Assembly (NCBI GenBank): GCA_963932145.1
Contig: OZ010616.1
Span: 46,383,650-46,447,649, forward strand
Direction: 5' to 3'
DNA from: Acanthosepion lycidas
Lineage: Eukaryota; Mollusca; Cephalopoda; Sepiida; Sepiidae
DNA: 64,000 bases
Shown here: positions 26,477 through 32,180 of the stretch, one piece after another
How the letters are laid out: every line of letters begins with the position of its first letter
Position numbering within the stretch: position 1 is the stretch's first letter
The notes under the pieces: generated by a model
What the model was told of the DNA's origin: nothing
The model's database searches: none
What the model saw: only the letters and a program-made list of their open reading frames with translations
Position numbers and translations under genes: made by a program

Positions 26477-26512
<36 letters not shown>

Positions 26513-27540
26513 ACTTTTCCGGATAAAGTAAACTTTTTTTTTTTTAAATTTTGACTGAGTGTGTGTAATTATCATTCATTACATTTATTTAACTTAAATG
26601 ATAATGTACATACTTTTTATTTTTATTTTTTACTGTGTAGAGAAATTATCCAAACCAAATGGGTTTTTTTTTATTCCAAACGCCTTTTCGACTAATAATT
26701 AGCCATTTTCAAACATAAGATAAAAATGGCTAATTAACCGAGAATGCCTGGAATTAACTATAATTTGGATAATTACGAAAACTAAGTCTCCCCCCCAAAA
26801 AAGTAAATAAATTAAATGAAATCTCTTTACTTAAAATAAAAAACCAAAAAAAAAAAAACAAACAAACTAGAGACTAGAGCATGTATGGTTGCTGCCGAAA
26901 AATACACAACTTGGAACAGCTATAATTTAAAATTAGCACAAGTGGTGATGGGGAGGGGATACAAATATGTAAAGTTGACATCACAAAAATTTAATGTAGA
27001 AAGTAGTTACAATATTGAATAATACTGAATAACAGGGAGTTGGGAGTTAATTTTCCTTATTATTTAAAGTTCTACCAAAAGAAAACCAAACTATTATTAA
27101 CCGGCAACTTGTTTTGCTTAAAGAAATAAAAACTTCATTGATTTTTAAAGTGATATTAAAAATTATAATAAATGACATTTAAGTAAGAAAATCGCAAAAA
27201 TGATTAATGTTAGCATTTTGGAAAGTAAGTTAACTAAAAAAAAGTAGGAGTAGCAATTTGTAAATTGTTTACATGTTTTTTTACGATAAGTTTAAAACTG
27301 GCAGACAGTCAGTTACATTATTTACACTACACATGATTTCAAAAGACTGAAAGAATTACGTTCATAAGTTCACGAAGTTTATGCGGACAGATTATCATTA
27401 AATGAAATAAATTACAATCACTGAAGAGAAAAAGAAAAAAAATTACATTCAATTACCTGTTGTGTTTCCATTTGTATCCATGAGACAACGTGGTCTGGCT
27501 TACACCGGCCTTTAAAGAGAAACTCTAATACATTTGCCAT
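852..27540 (-). CDS. CDAN1: Codanin-1, 5' portion of gene (18 exons, 3' end outside window)
   Basis: Eighteen minus-strand exons join into one open frame of 884 codons (2,652 nt) from the ATG at 27540-27538. The order and content match vertebrate codanin-1 as I recall it: N-terminal helical start, '[12 protein letters not shown]', the basic B-domain-like 'RRIKPTPV', '[12 protein letters not shown]', '[12 protein letters not shown]', '[15 protein letters not shown]', 'IPWLVEFL' and '[13 protein letters not shown]'. Known biology: codanin-1 binds the histone H3-H4 chaperone ASF1 and holds it in the cytoplasm, works with CDIN1, and is mutated in human congenital dyserythropoietic anaemia type I. 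Human codanin-1 is about 1,227 residues, so the C-terminal part (where CDIN1 binds) is missing here. All 17 complete introns are GT-AG and range from 150 to about 5,480 nt. Start choice: -3 G, +4 G, and similarity to the vertebrate N-terminus. Total similarity is clear by eye but was not aligned. Confidence 0.93.
1351..1405 (-). CDS. CDAN1: CDAN1 exon 17 (residues 825-843)
   Basis: 55 nt, acceptor TTTCAG|GAC, donor CTTG|GTAAGA, ends in phase 1. Encodes [18 protein letters not shown], matching vertebrate 'VVDQQLLYTCCPYIG'. An identical acceptor lies 26 nt upstream within a tandem duplication; only the one chosen keeps the frame. Confidence 0.9.
1398..1449 (-). repeat. 26-bp tandem duplication of the exon 17 acceptor region
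   Basis: Two identical 26-bp copies, 1398-1423 and 1424-1449, each containing a complete pyrimidine tract plus CAG|GACAATAC on the minus strand. The exon 17 3' splice site is therefore present twice. Confidence 0.9.
1652..1732 (-). CDS. CDAN1: CDAN1 exon 16 (residues 798-824)
   Basis: 81 nt, phase 0 on both sides, acceptor CTCTAG|ATT, donor CTT|GTTAGT. Encodes [20 protein letters not shown], matching vertebrate 'IPTVPEDLFFLEE'. The donor is the weakest of the set (GTTAGT), but phase and homology agree. Confidence 0.85.
2012..2423 (-). mobile_element. LTR-like segment with CCAAT and TATA boxes in CDAN1 intron 15
   Basis: On the minus strand the segment starts TGTCA and ends TGACA. It contains CCAATC near 2262 and TATAAAAG near 2215-2222, then a stretch with several CpGs (2040-2180), unlike the AT-rich surroundings. 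This looks like a solo LTR or other promoter-bearing repeat. No target-site duplication is clear, and no internal element is present. Confidence 0.42.
3169..3250 (-). CDS. CDAN1: CDAN1 exon 15 (residues 770-797)
   Basis: 82 nt, acceptor CTCTCCAG|A, donor GGG|GTAAGT, ends in phase 0. Encodes [18 protein letters not shown], the counterpart of the vertebrate 'CFLNKLLLLAVLGWLFQIP' helix. Phase fits both neighbours. Confidence 0.85.
3680..3711. repeat. (TA)n microsatellite
   Basis: About 16 TA units in CDAN1 intron 14. Confidence 0.95.
3763..3929 (-). CDS. CDAN1: CDAN1 exon 14 (residues 715-770)
   Basis: 167 nt, acceptor ACTTTCAG|AGT, donor CACAG|GTAATT, ends in phase 2. Encodes [20 protein letters not shown] then [13 protein letters not shown] and LDYYQKVFQ, matching vertebrate 'PWLVEFLSF' and 'LLEYYRDIF'. 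Its acceptor directly abuts the polypyrimidine array at 3936-5320. Confidence 0.93.
3936..5320. repeat. 1.4 kb purine/pyrimidine microsatellite, 13-bp unit GAAAAAGAAAAAA
   Basis: Pure A/G on the plus strand from 3939 to about 5165 (roughly 95 units), with a few 6-7 bp spacing slips near 5090-5160. From about 5166 to 5320 the unit changes to GTAAAAGAAAAAA (about 12 units). On the CDAN1 sense strand it is an unbroken C/T tract that fills almost all of intron 13 and ends next to the exon 14 acceptor. Apparent long Lys/Glu/Arg or Phe/Leu/Ser reading frames here are artefacts. Confidence 0.98.
5453..5593 (-). CDS. CDAN1: CDAN1 exon 13 (residues 668-714)
   Basis: 141 nt, phase 0 on both sides, acceptor AAACAG|ATC, donor AAT|GTAAGT. 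Encodes [20 protein letters not shown], nearly the vertebrate '[20 protein letters not shown]'. The intron that follows is the one holding the giant pyrimidine tract. Confidence 0.93.
6066..6131 (-). CDS. CDAN1: CDAN1 exon 12 (residues 646-667)
   Basis: 66 nt (22 codons), phase 0 on both sides, acceptor CTTCAG|CTT, donor GAT|GTAAGT. Encodes an acidic and Ser-rich linker where vertebrates also have an acidic variable segment. Supported by splice sites and phase more than by sequence. Confidence 0.78.
6282..6441 (-). CDS. CDAN1: CDAN1 exon 11 (residues 592-645)
   Basis: 160 nt, acceptor TCTTAG|A, donor GAA|GTAAGT, ends in phase 0. Encodes [20 protein letters not shown] and [19 protein letters not shown], matching '[20 protein letters not shown]' and 'FFRDFILSAS' of vertebrates. 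Confidence 0.93.
6729..6826 (-). CDS. CDAN1: CDAN1 exon 10 (residues 560-592)
   Basis: 98 nt, acceptor TTAACAG|ATG, donor AAAG|GTATCT, ends in phase 2. Encodes a variable linker with four aspartates in a row and then [10 protein letters not shown], sitting where the vertebrate protein has a variable loop. Confidence 0.82.
6893..7920. repeat. Minisatellite, 31 units of GACAATATAAAAGCC plus variable (TA)n, in CDAN1 intron 9
   Basis: I count 31 copies of the invariant core GACAATATAAAAGCC, separated by AA(TA)n spacers of changing length. Unit length is about 28-38 bp. Spacers are longest in the middle (about 7070-7400) and shorter toward both ends. Reading frames rich in Ile/Tyr/Leu across it are not genes. 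Confidence 0.97.
8461..8626 (-). CDS. CDAN1: CDAN1 exon 9 (residues 504-559)
   Basis: 166 nt, acceptor TTTACAG|A, donor ATG|GTAAGT, ends in phase 0. Encodes [19 protein letters not shown] and a [11 protein letters not shown] end, matching vertebrate 'DVFYEVLREWEDHHEEPGW' and 'VRLFQKQLLQM'. Confidence 0.93.
9252..9364 (-). CDS. CDAN1: CDAN1 exon 8 (residues 467-504)
   Basis: 113 nt, acceptor TTTAAG|CTC, donor AAAG|GTAATT, ends in phase 2. Encodes [20 protein letters not shown], very close to the vertebrate 'VSFQPETDNRANF' block, one of the best conserved parts of the protein. Confidence 0.92.
10400..11989 (+). pseudogene. Degenerate mariner-type transposon with terminal inverted repeats (CDAN1 intron 7)
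   Basis: Left end CAGGTGTACCA at 10400-10410 and right end (inverted) GGGTGTACCATCAAAA near 11970-11987 look like terminal inverted repeats. Between them the plus strand reads as a broken mariner-type transposase: [16 protein letters not shown] in the N-terminal helix-turn-helix region (about 10885-10940), a decayed catalytic region with FQQDEAP near 11370, then [18 protein letters not shown] at the C-terminus (about 11645-11693). Stops and frameshifts are frequent, so it is dead. A (TA)n(GA)n microsatellite sits at 10479-10555 inside it. Opposite orientation to CDAN1. Confidence 0.8.
10479..10555. repeat. (TA)n(GA)n microsatellite
   Basis: About 30 TA units followed by about 8 GA units, inside the mariner remnant. 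Confidence 0.95.
11993..12045. repeat. (TA)n(GA)n microsatellite
   Basis: TA repeat followed by GAGAGAGAGAGA, immediately beyond the right end of the mariner remnant. Confidence 0.95.
12046..12900. other. Intronic, nothing recognised
   Basis: AT-rich part of CDAN1 intron 7. No ORF, repeat or RNA gene recognised. Confidence 0.6.
12948..13074 (-). CDS. CDAN1: CDAN1 exon 7 (residues 424-466)
   Basis: 127 nt, acceptor CTCTAG|G, donor CAG|GTAAGA, ends in phase 0. Encodes [20 protein letters not shown] then VLKQRL, the counterpart of vertebrate '[21 protein letters not shown]'. Confidence 0.9.
13589..13667 (-). CDS. CDAN1: CDAN1 exon 6 (residues 398-424)
   Basis: 79 nt, acceptor TTACAG|AT, donor TG|GTAAGT. 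Encodes [20 protein letters not shown], matching vertebrate 'FQSIHDCVFFAVQVLE'. Confidence 0.9.
13826..15170 (-). pseudogene. LINE reverse transcriptase fragment, copy 1 (CDAN1 intron 5)
   Basis: Minus-strand translation in mixed frames shows reverse transcriptase motifs of a CR1/Jockey-like [18 protein letters not shown] near 15020, [19 protein letters not shown] near 14900, the [17 protein letters not shown] block near 14620-14680, and a catalytic box reading IYTDDTTTY near 14560 (normal Y-A-D-D is altered to Y-T-D-D). The C-terminal part continues to about 13830. Several stops and shifts. Same strand as CDAN1, and same family as the copy at 19,212-20,440. Confidence 0.8.
15252..15400. other. 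Intronic, A-rich
   Basis: AT-rich intron sequence with a long A run near 15275-15295; nothing recognised. Confidence 0.5.
15523..15577. repeat. (TA)n microsatellite
   Basis: About 27 TA units in CDAN1 intron 5. Confidence 0.95.
15793..15882 (-). CDS. CDAN1: CDAN1 exon 5 (residues 368-398)
   Basis: 90 nt, phase 1 to phase 1, acceptor TTTTTTAG|CT, donor ACAG|GTGAGG. Encodes [19 protein letters not shown], matching the vertebrate 'NLFLELFFVFQLLTARR' helix. Too short to stand out as an ORF; supported by phase and homology. Confidence 0.88.
16091..16394. mobile_element. Fold-back repeat with ~50-bp inverted ends and tRNA-like interior (CDAN1 intron 4)
   Basis: Left arm 16091-16140 and right arm 16345-16394 are inverted copies with few mismatches (each reads TTGTTGCCA-ATTTATCACA outward to inward). 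The interior has a tRNA-like stretch, GGCACAGTGGATAATGCCG then a B-box-like GAGTTCAATAC (16150-16215). The right half is homologous, inverted, to 25825-25965. Confidence 0.65.
17151..17341 (-). CDS. CDAN1: CDAN1 exon 4 (residues 304-368)
   Basis: 191 nt, acceptor TTTTTAG|C, donor ATG|GTAAAT, ends in phase 1. Encodes [12 protein letters not shown] near the end, the counterpart of the vertebrate 'LVALVYSSCIAEN' segment. Confidence 0.87.
17517..17696 (-). CDS. CDAN1: CDAN1 exon 3 with ASF1-binding B-domain-like motif (residues 244-304)
   Basis: 180 nt, acceptor TTCAG|A, donor AG|GTAAGT, phase 2 to phase 2. Encodes [11 protein letters not shown] within the first 15 residues. This basic RRI-x-P motif is the B-domain type through which codanin-1, HIRA and CAF-1 p60 bind ASF1. 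The exon ends with MKERELLR, matching the conserved 'EREMLR' block. Confidence 0.92.
17842..18520 (-). pseudogene. Mariner-type transposon remnant, internally deleted (CDAN1 intron 2)
   Basis: Minus strand starts with an end sequence ACATGGTGTGATTGGTAAAT (18520-18501). It has an N-terminal segment beginning [11 protein letters not shown] (18422 downward), then jumps to [14 protein letters not shown] (about 18205) and SWLSD-like, [16 protein letters not shown] and the C-terminal VEANGD (about 17850). The middle of the transposase, including the first catalytic Asp, is missing. Related to 61,453-62,230, which has the same layout. Confidence 0.8.
18521..19211. other. Intronic, nothing recognised
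   Basis: CDAN1 intron 2 sequence with A and T runs. A 109-codon plus-strand frame at 18694-19023 ends in a poly(A) run and has no recognisable similarity; I do not call it a gene. Confidence 0.5.
19212..20440 (-). pseudogene. LINE reverse transcriptase fragment, copy 2 (CDAN1 intron 2)
   Basis: Same family as copy 1. Minus strand shows [16 protein letters not shown] (about 20215), [18 protein letters not shown] then [14 protein letters not shown] with an intact Y-A-D-D box near 19890, [14 protein letters not shown], and a C-terminal portion down to about 19360. Frames are broken by stops and shifts. The 3' flank near 19212-19330 matches copy 1 at 13830-13960. Confidence 0.83.
20619..22226. 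repeat. 22-bp satellite array, 73 units, in CDAN1 intron 2
   Basis: Unit GATCTTATAGTGAGAACTACAG (one base pair shorter variants at the right end). I count 68 head-to-tail 22-mers from 20619 to 22114, the first with one change and the rest apparently identical, then five diverged units (21, 21, 22, 21 and 21 bp) to 22220 and a partial unit. Diverged units occur at the right edge. Confidence 0.97.
22227..23035. other. Intronic, nothing recognised
   Basis: CDAN1 intron 2 between the satellite and a MITE. T run near 22710-22730. No gene or repeat recognised. Confidence 0.55.
23036..23137. mobile_element. MADE1-like mariner MITE, copy A (102 bp)
   Basis: Near-perfect palindrome with ends TTAGGTTGGTGCAAAAATAA and its inverse, flanked by TA on both sides. 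The ends match the mariner/MADE1 type. Lies 36 nt inside intron 2, just after the exon 2 donor. Confidence 0.88.
23174..23820 (-). CDS. CDAN1: CDAN1 exon 2 (residues 29-244)
   Basis: Largest exon, 647 nt, acceptor ACAG|ACT, donor GC|GTAAGT, ends in phase 2. Begins with [19 protein letters not shown], matching the codanin-1 block before its low-complexity N-terminal region. The rest is polar and probably disordered, rich in Ser, Asn, Lys and Gln, including an asparagine-rich run near its 3' end. An FAEEFPQL segment corresponds to the conserved 'EEFPP' neighbourhood. Confidence 0.92.
24321..24538. mobile_element. Fold-back element with ~34-bp inverted ends
   Basis: TTTTATGTTTATA-TACGTTCTTTTTAT at 24325-24354 is matched, inverted, at 24505-24534. 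Interior about 150 bp, no coding capacity. Confidence 0.6.
24727..24797. mobile_element. MADE1-like mariner MITE, copy B (71 bp)
   Basis: Same TTAGGTTGGTGCAAAAATAA end as copy A, inverted at the other side, TA flanks, centre CACATGTG. Almost the whole element pairs with itself. Confidence 0.9.
24844..24967. mobile_element. piggyBac-like MITE flanked by TTAA
   Basis: TTAA at 24844-24847 and 24964-24967 bracket inverted arms ACACGAAATAAACGAAAACT and its inverse at 24850-24878 and 24932-24962. TTAA target duplication is the piggyBac signature; no transposase is present. Confidence 0.5.
25825..25990 (+). repeat. SINE-like repeat, homologous to the right half of 16091-16394
   Basis: Shares, in inverted orientation to that element, blocks such as GTTGTACTCTCTGGCCT, CTTTATTTCGCTCACTGGG and TAGTTCCACGTGCCATGAGG. 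Gives a second, better preserved copy of the family. Confidence 0.6.
26675..26757. other. Imperfect ~80-nt hairpin
   Basis: AATTAGCCATTTT near 26697-26709 pairs with AAAAATGGCTAATT near 26724-26737, and the pairing continues outward with mismatches through ATTCCA at both ends. Size and shape resemble a pre-miRNA or a small MITE; no proof of expression. Confidence 0.4.
27457..27540 (-). CDS. CDAN1: CDAN1 exon 1 (residues 1-28)
   Basis: Encodes 28 residues beginning [11 protein letters not shown], resembling the codanin-1 N-terminus. The ATG has purine at -3 and G at +4. Donor CAG|GTAATT, phase 0. Another good donor-like sequence, GAG|GTAAGC, lies about 26 nt upstream of the ATG, so the 5' UTR could be alternatively spliced. 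Confidence 0.88.
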
Positions 27541-28100
27541 TTCTCTTGTTAAAATTGATTAATGCTTACCTCCTCCCCTTCTTTTTCCATCAAAAGTAAA
27601 AATATGGTGCATATGTCTTCAGTGTAAAAAAAAAAAAAAAAATAAAAACCCCACTATTCTAAAGTTTGTTGAGGTATGTCTCTTAGTCTTAACTAGTGCG
27701 AAAGAAAAATTATTGAATAAATCCCCCTCAAACAGCCTCGTTTTGAGATTTGTATAAAACTAATTTGCATAAAAGGATTTTTATTTTTTTGTGTTTATTT
27801 TTTGTACTAGTTTTTATTCCTCTTCTTACCCTAAAAAAAAAAAATCCTTTAAAAATAGAATTTTCATTCACCTTCTCACTTTTATTAAAATTATTTTCCA
27901 GACAAATTTCAGATCCATCTAATTCTTACTTTTCAGTGCACGGTTAGCTTTTAGGCGCGGATTTTCGTTTCCTCAAATTTATTTTTGTTTTTTTTTGTCC
28001 TCTCGAAAAAGCGACCCTGATTTTACCGCCAAAATTTTGATAATTTAAAAATTGTGTCACGTATACAGTATACTAAATCACCAACAGCGGTTGCAAAGAG
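27541..28100 (-). promoter_or_regulatory. CDAN1: Presumed CDAN1 5' UTR and promoter region
   Basis: Immediately upstream of the start codon on the minus strand. A TTTTGGCGG box near 28023-28033 and an ATCCGCGCC box near 27954-27963 resemble E2F sites. No clear TATA box. The transcription start is not determinable from sequence. Confidence 0.35.
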
Positions 28101-28759
28101 AGAGAAAAAAAATAACGAAACTAAAAACTTTGTTAAGAAGAATGAGTAGAAACTAGTAATAACTATCCAATAAAAATTGTCTGCCTGTAAATTTTTAATT
28201 ATTGTCGGCATCAGCTGTTATTATTTCAACTCTTTCTTTACTCTTCTTTGTTGTTTCTTTTATTTGAATGCGAGTGCCCTTCGCATGTTTGTAGGACTTA
28301 CTTCATCATCCCACGTAATAATCAAAAAAGTACTTTTCTTTTCTAAATGTGCTATCCCAAGAAAAATGTGTAGGGACATATACTGACGCTAATTTGAGCT
28401 ATTTTGATACTCTAACTTGATTTTTTTTTTTTGTAAAGAAATTGTTTTAAATTGAAAAATTAACTTATTTTTTTTTACTTCTATGACCTGCGATACAGTG
28501 ATATTGATATTTCACGCGTAATATAATTTTTTAAAATATAAATCTCATATTTTATTCTATTTTTATTTATTTATTTTTTCAACCTCTTATTTAATCAAGT
28601 ATGATAATGTTACTTTTATATTTTTTTTTATTAATATAATTTTATTATGTAAACTTCATATTGAATCTGGTGAGCCCAGATAAAAAAAATTTAAATAAAT
28701 TATATAAACAAAAAAAAAAAAAAGAATTCAAATTAAAATAAGGCATTTGCTTTCCTTTA

Positions 28760-28761
<2 letters not shown>
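28101..28761. other. AT-rich, nothing recognised
   Basis: Intergenic sequence with T and A runs; no gene or known repeat. Confidence 0.5.
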
Positions 28762-28811
<50 letters not shown>

Positions 28812-28820
28812 CTATATCTC
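28762..28820. repeat. (TC)n(TATC)n microsatellite
   Basis: About 14 TC units followed by about 6 TATC units. Confidence 0.95.
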
Positions 28821-29606
28821 AACTAATGAGAAAGCAAACCCTCAAATAAAAAGAAGAAGAGGTTAGACATGGTTACAAAATTCCAGAAGTTTGCTGGGCA
28901 AGGATGTAGCCATTGTGACTGGAAATCTACCAAGTAAGAGAGGCCCATGCATAACTTGCCCTATAAAAAAAAATTGAAAAGAAAGGAACACTGAAAAAAA
29001 AAAAATGAACTAACAAAATTAAAGACACAAAGAGACTTTTGATGTTAGGTGAAACCAATCTTCACAACAGTAGTCTGGAGCAGTGTTTTTAGTGATAAAC
29101 AGACAGCCAAGAGATAGAGAGAAATGACCTCCAGAGAAACCAGCCAAGTGTGTCACATGAAGAATTTAAGTGGTCATTGGCTTAAGACATTTTTCTGCCC
29201 TTTTAAAAGCTGAGTAAACAGTACATTGATATCTGCAACATGTATCCAAAGTAAACACACACTTGACTGCTACCAAGGTCTGACTTGTAAACTAAGCTGA
29301 ACAGACTTTCACCAACCTGAATTACAAAGGACTCACTCCAATTAAAATCAAATAAATAAACATATATTATTATTTATATCTTTGATTTTGTTTGTTTATT
29401 TTCAAAGTTTCTGATAAGTATTGCTAAGAACATCTGACATTTCTCCACAAATTCACCTCAATTAAGACATAATTGAACTTGAACCAGCTACAAAAAAAGT
29501 TGTCATTCTTTCTTTGGTATTAGTAATAAAAATTAGTCGTGAAGATGAGTATTGGGGAAAGATTCCATGAGCCACTGTTTGTTGAAAAAAATGAGAGAAA
29601 AATTTG
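28821..29606. other. Nothing recognised
   Basis: No ORF, RNA gene or repeat family recognised. Confidence 0.5.
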
Positions 29607-29790
29607 TTTTTTCCCTGTGATATAAATTAAATTTAAATTTGAACAAGGGAATAACTCCTAGGGTACTAGCCAAATTACCATATTTCATTTTGATCAAAGG
29701 GGGTCCCTAGGGGGCACAAACCCAGCACTGATGATTTTTTTCCCTTTGATTTAAATTAAATTTAAATTTGAACAAGGGAATGACTCCTAT
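29607..29790. repeat. Pair of ~55-bp direct repeats
   Basis: 29607-29660 and 29736-29790 both read TTTTTTCCCT-TGAT-TAAATT, then AAATTTAAATTTGAACAAGG and GAAT-ACTCCTA. The 75-bp spacer holds CCCTAGGGGG. Confidence 0.85.
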
Positions 29791-30483
29791 ACAAAACATA
29801 GAAGAAATCCAGAAGATGGAGGTCACATTGGCAAGATCATTGAGCAATATTGAAATGCATCATTTTTCTCCACAAATTATAACAATAACATGACATAATG
29901 TAATATGCAGCAAGGTATGCATAATTTGGCTAGTAATATATAAATTTATTAAAAAATGTTGTATATACACAAATAAACTTTGTTATCAGGCATCAATCAC
30001 TTCCTTCTTTTACTGCTAGTAGAGACAAAACCACTCACCTTGTATGTCAGATAATAGCAACAGTTTAACCATTGATAGATATTCTTTCTTTTTATTCCAC
30101 TATCCTTCTTATGGATGGTTGGTTCAGAGTATAACTAAACCTGCAAGTAATATTTTGTTATGATATTTAACCTCTAACTACATACAGGCCACTTCTGAAA
30201 GCCCAACTAACCAACCATAGAAATCAAATATAATATGGTTAGGCTTCTGTAAAGGTGTTAGTGAGTGTTCCACTAGAAGTCAGCAAGAGTTTATGAGTTT
30301 GTGAATATCCTGAAGAAAGGAATGGTAGTAGATGACATCTAGCATACATTGTTTGTGCCCAATAAGAAGAGGTCTGTTGCAGTTGGTTATGTATACTGGC
30401 ACTTTTTAAGAGCAAAGTGGATCACAGAAAAGGGGGGATGAAGCAAAAATGATATGACAGACCTGTTATGATCCAAAATGATT
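29791..30483. other. Nothing recognised
   Basis: AT-rich intergenic sequence; no recognisable feature. Confidence 0.5.
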
Positions 30484-30720
30484 ATATTTCATCATTCTAA
30501 AAATAACCTTGCCATCAGTGATGATAAAAAAAATAAGGATATTTCATCATTCTAAAAATGTATTTGTTATCAGTGATGATAAAAAAAAAGGATATTTCAT
30601 TATCCTAACCCTCATCATTATAAAAATGAGCCTTCAGAGGGTCAGTAGAGTAGAGAACAGTAGAGTAGACTACAGTAGCAGTAGTCAGTAGATGAGTAGA
30701 CAAGTAGCAGTAGTAATACA
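30484..30720. repeat. Short tandem array of ~57-bp units and an AGTAG-rich tail
   Basis: Three degrading units carry ATTTCATCATTCTAAAAAT and CAGTGATGATAAAAAAAA (30484-30610), followed by a run of GTAGAGTAGA/CAGTAGCAGTAG words to 30720. Confidence 0.8.
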
Positions 30721-31203
30721 GGACATAAATCTAGCTGTAAAAATTGAAAACAGACAATTTCAAATGTCATCTTCATAAACGATATTCTCAGAACCAAACC
30801 AAGTAAGCACTGACTTTTAAACAAAAGAGACACTGAGAACATTTTTGCACATACCATATGAATATTGTGTAATTTATATCACAAAAGAAAATACAAACTC
30901 TTGTTATTTATGTCAATACGTATCTCAAGTTTTTATTCTTGTTATCATTGCACATTTTATGTATTTTGATTTCTGTGATTTAATATCAACCTCATTACAG
31001 TCAACAAATAATAAAAATAGGGAAAATAATACATCAACACCAACTTACCATACCCCATTACAGATCTTTGCCTACAGTAATAGTACAGTAAGAACTTAAA
31101 ATAATAAAACTACTTTGAGTGTGGCTTCCTCTGGAACTTATAACATAAAAATTTCCATGACAAGATAATGTTAGTTTGGATTTATGACCCAAACTATATA
31201 CTT

Positions 31204-31213
<10 letters not shown>
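30721..31213. other. Nothing recognised
   Basis: AT-rich; a plus-strand 84-codon frame at 30845-31099 has no recognisable similarity and is not called. Confidence 0.5.

Positions 31214-31266
<53 letters not shown>
31214..31266. repeat. (TG)n microsatellite
   Basis: About 25 TG units. Confidence 0.95.
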
Positions 31267-31725
31267 TTAGAACTTCCATCAGACTAAATTTGTTTGTTGG
31301 TGCAACTGCACATGCGCATGAACAAGGGATGCTGGGAATTCTTTTTTATCTTTAAATTTATCCGATTTCTCTTAGATTCTTTTTGTGTCTAGTTGCCTAC
31401 CATAGTGAGACTGATCACAATTTTGACATAAAGAATGGTCTCTGGTCAAAGGAGAAAACAACTCACTCAAATGAAAATGTTTAGAGAGTCTTGATCGTAA
31501 AGTTATACACAGTAATTTTGCACCATGGCTCTTACAACATTTCACTATTCTTGGCAGAATTTCTATTACCAAATAGTTAGATATCTACTAACAAAAGTGA
31601 TGGAAAGAAAAAGAAAAAGAATCTAAATTAAATTGGCTAAATTTAAAAAAAAAGTTCCCAGCATCCCTTGTTCATGCAGATGTGTAGACACACCAATATA
31701 ACAAATTTAGTCCAGTGAAAGCCTA
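31267..31725. mobile_element. Fold-back element with ~100-bp inverted arms
   Basis: Left arm about 31280-31385 and right arm about 31605-31715 are inverted copies; the best block is GCATGAACAAGGGATGCTGG on both (31311-31336 and inverse 31657-31680). The interior, read on the minus strand, has a cysteine-rich stretch (CCKSHGAKL, then LCQNCDQSHYGRQLDTKR) that resembles the decayed zinc-finger end of a LINE. Confidence 0.6.
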
Positions 31726-31799
31726 AAGGATGAAACACACCACACAAAAACTTAAATTTTTTTAATTAAATAATTTTTCTTAATTATATTTCTATTAAA

Positions 31800-32180
31800 T
31801 ATATATCTTTACTTATTATAAAATGCAGATTGTGCATGTGTGTGTGTCTGTACGCTTATATATTGGATTGGATTTCCTACATTTTTCAACCGATTTCAAC
31901 AAAACTTCACAGGACTACGTAAAATTACCTTGCGGTGGTTCTGACAGCACCAAAAATTGGAAAAACACAATTGTTTTTGCACGAAATCAATTTGAAAACA
32001 ATTAAGTGGCATTAATGAAAGGGGGACAACTCATATCGAGTTATACTTATTAATATCGAGTTATGGAGTTATACTTATTATAAAACCCAGGTTGGTTGTT
32101 TGTGTGTGTGTGTGTTCCTTTATATATGGGATTGGATTTCCTACATTTTTCAACCGATTTCAACAAAACTTCACCTTTTT
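31800..32180 (+). repeat. Tandem pair of an unclassified repeat
   Basis: The block ATTGGATTTCCTACATTTTT then CAACCGATTTCAACAAAACT occurs at 31864-31909 and again at 32130-32173, each preceded by a TG-rich start and a TTATTATAAAA word. Unclassified; conserved start points suggest a mobile family. Confidence 0.7.

Larger units (their letters stand above)
23821..27456. other. CDAN1 intron 1, holding several hairpin elements
   Basis: 3,636-nt intron. It contains an inverted repeat at 24321-24538, a MADE1-like MITE at 24727-24797, a TTAA-flanked MITE at 24844-24967, a SINE-like piece at 25825-25990 and a hairpin at 26675-26757. The rest is AT-rich with long A and T runs. Confidence 0.7.
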
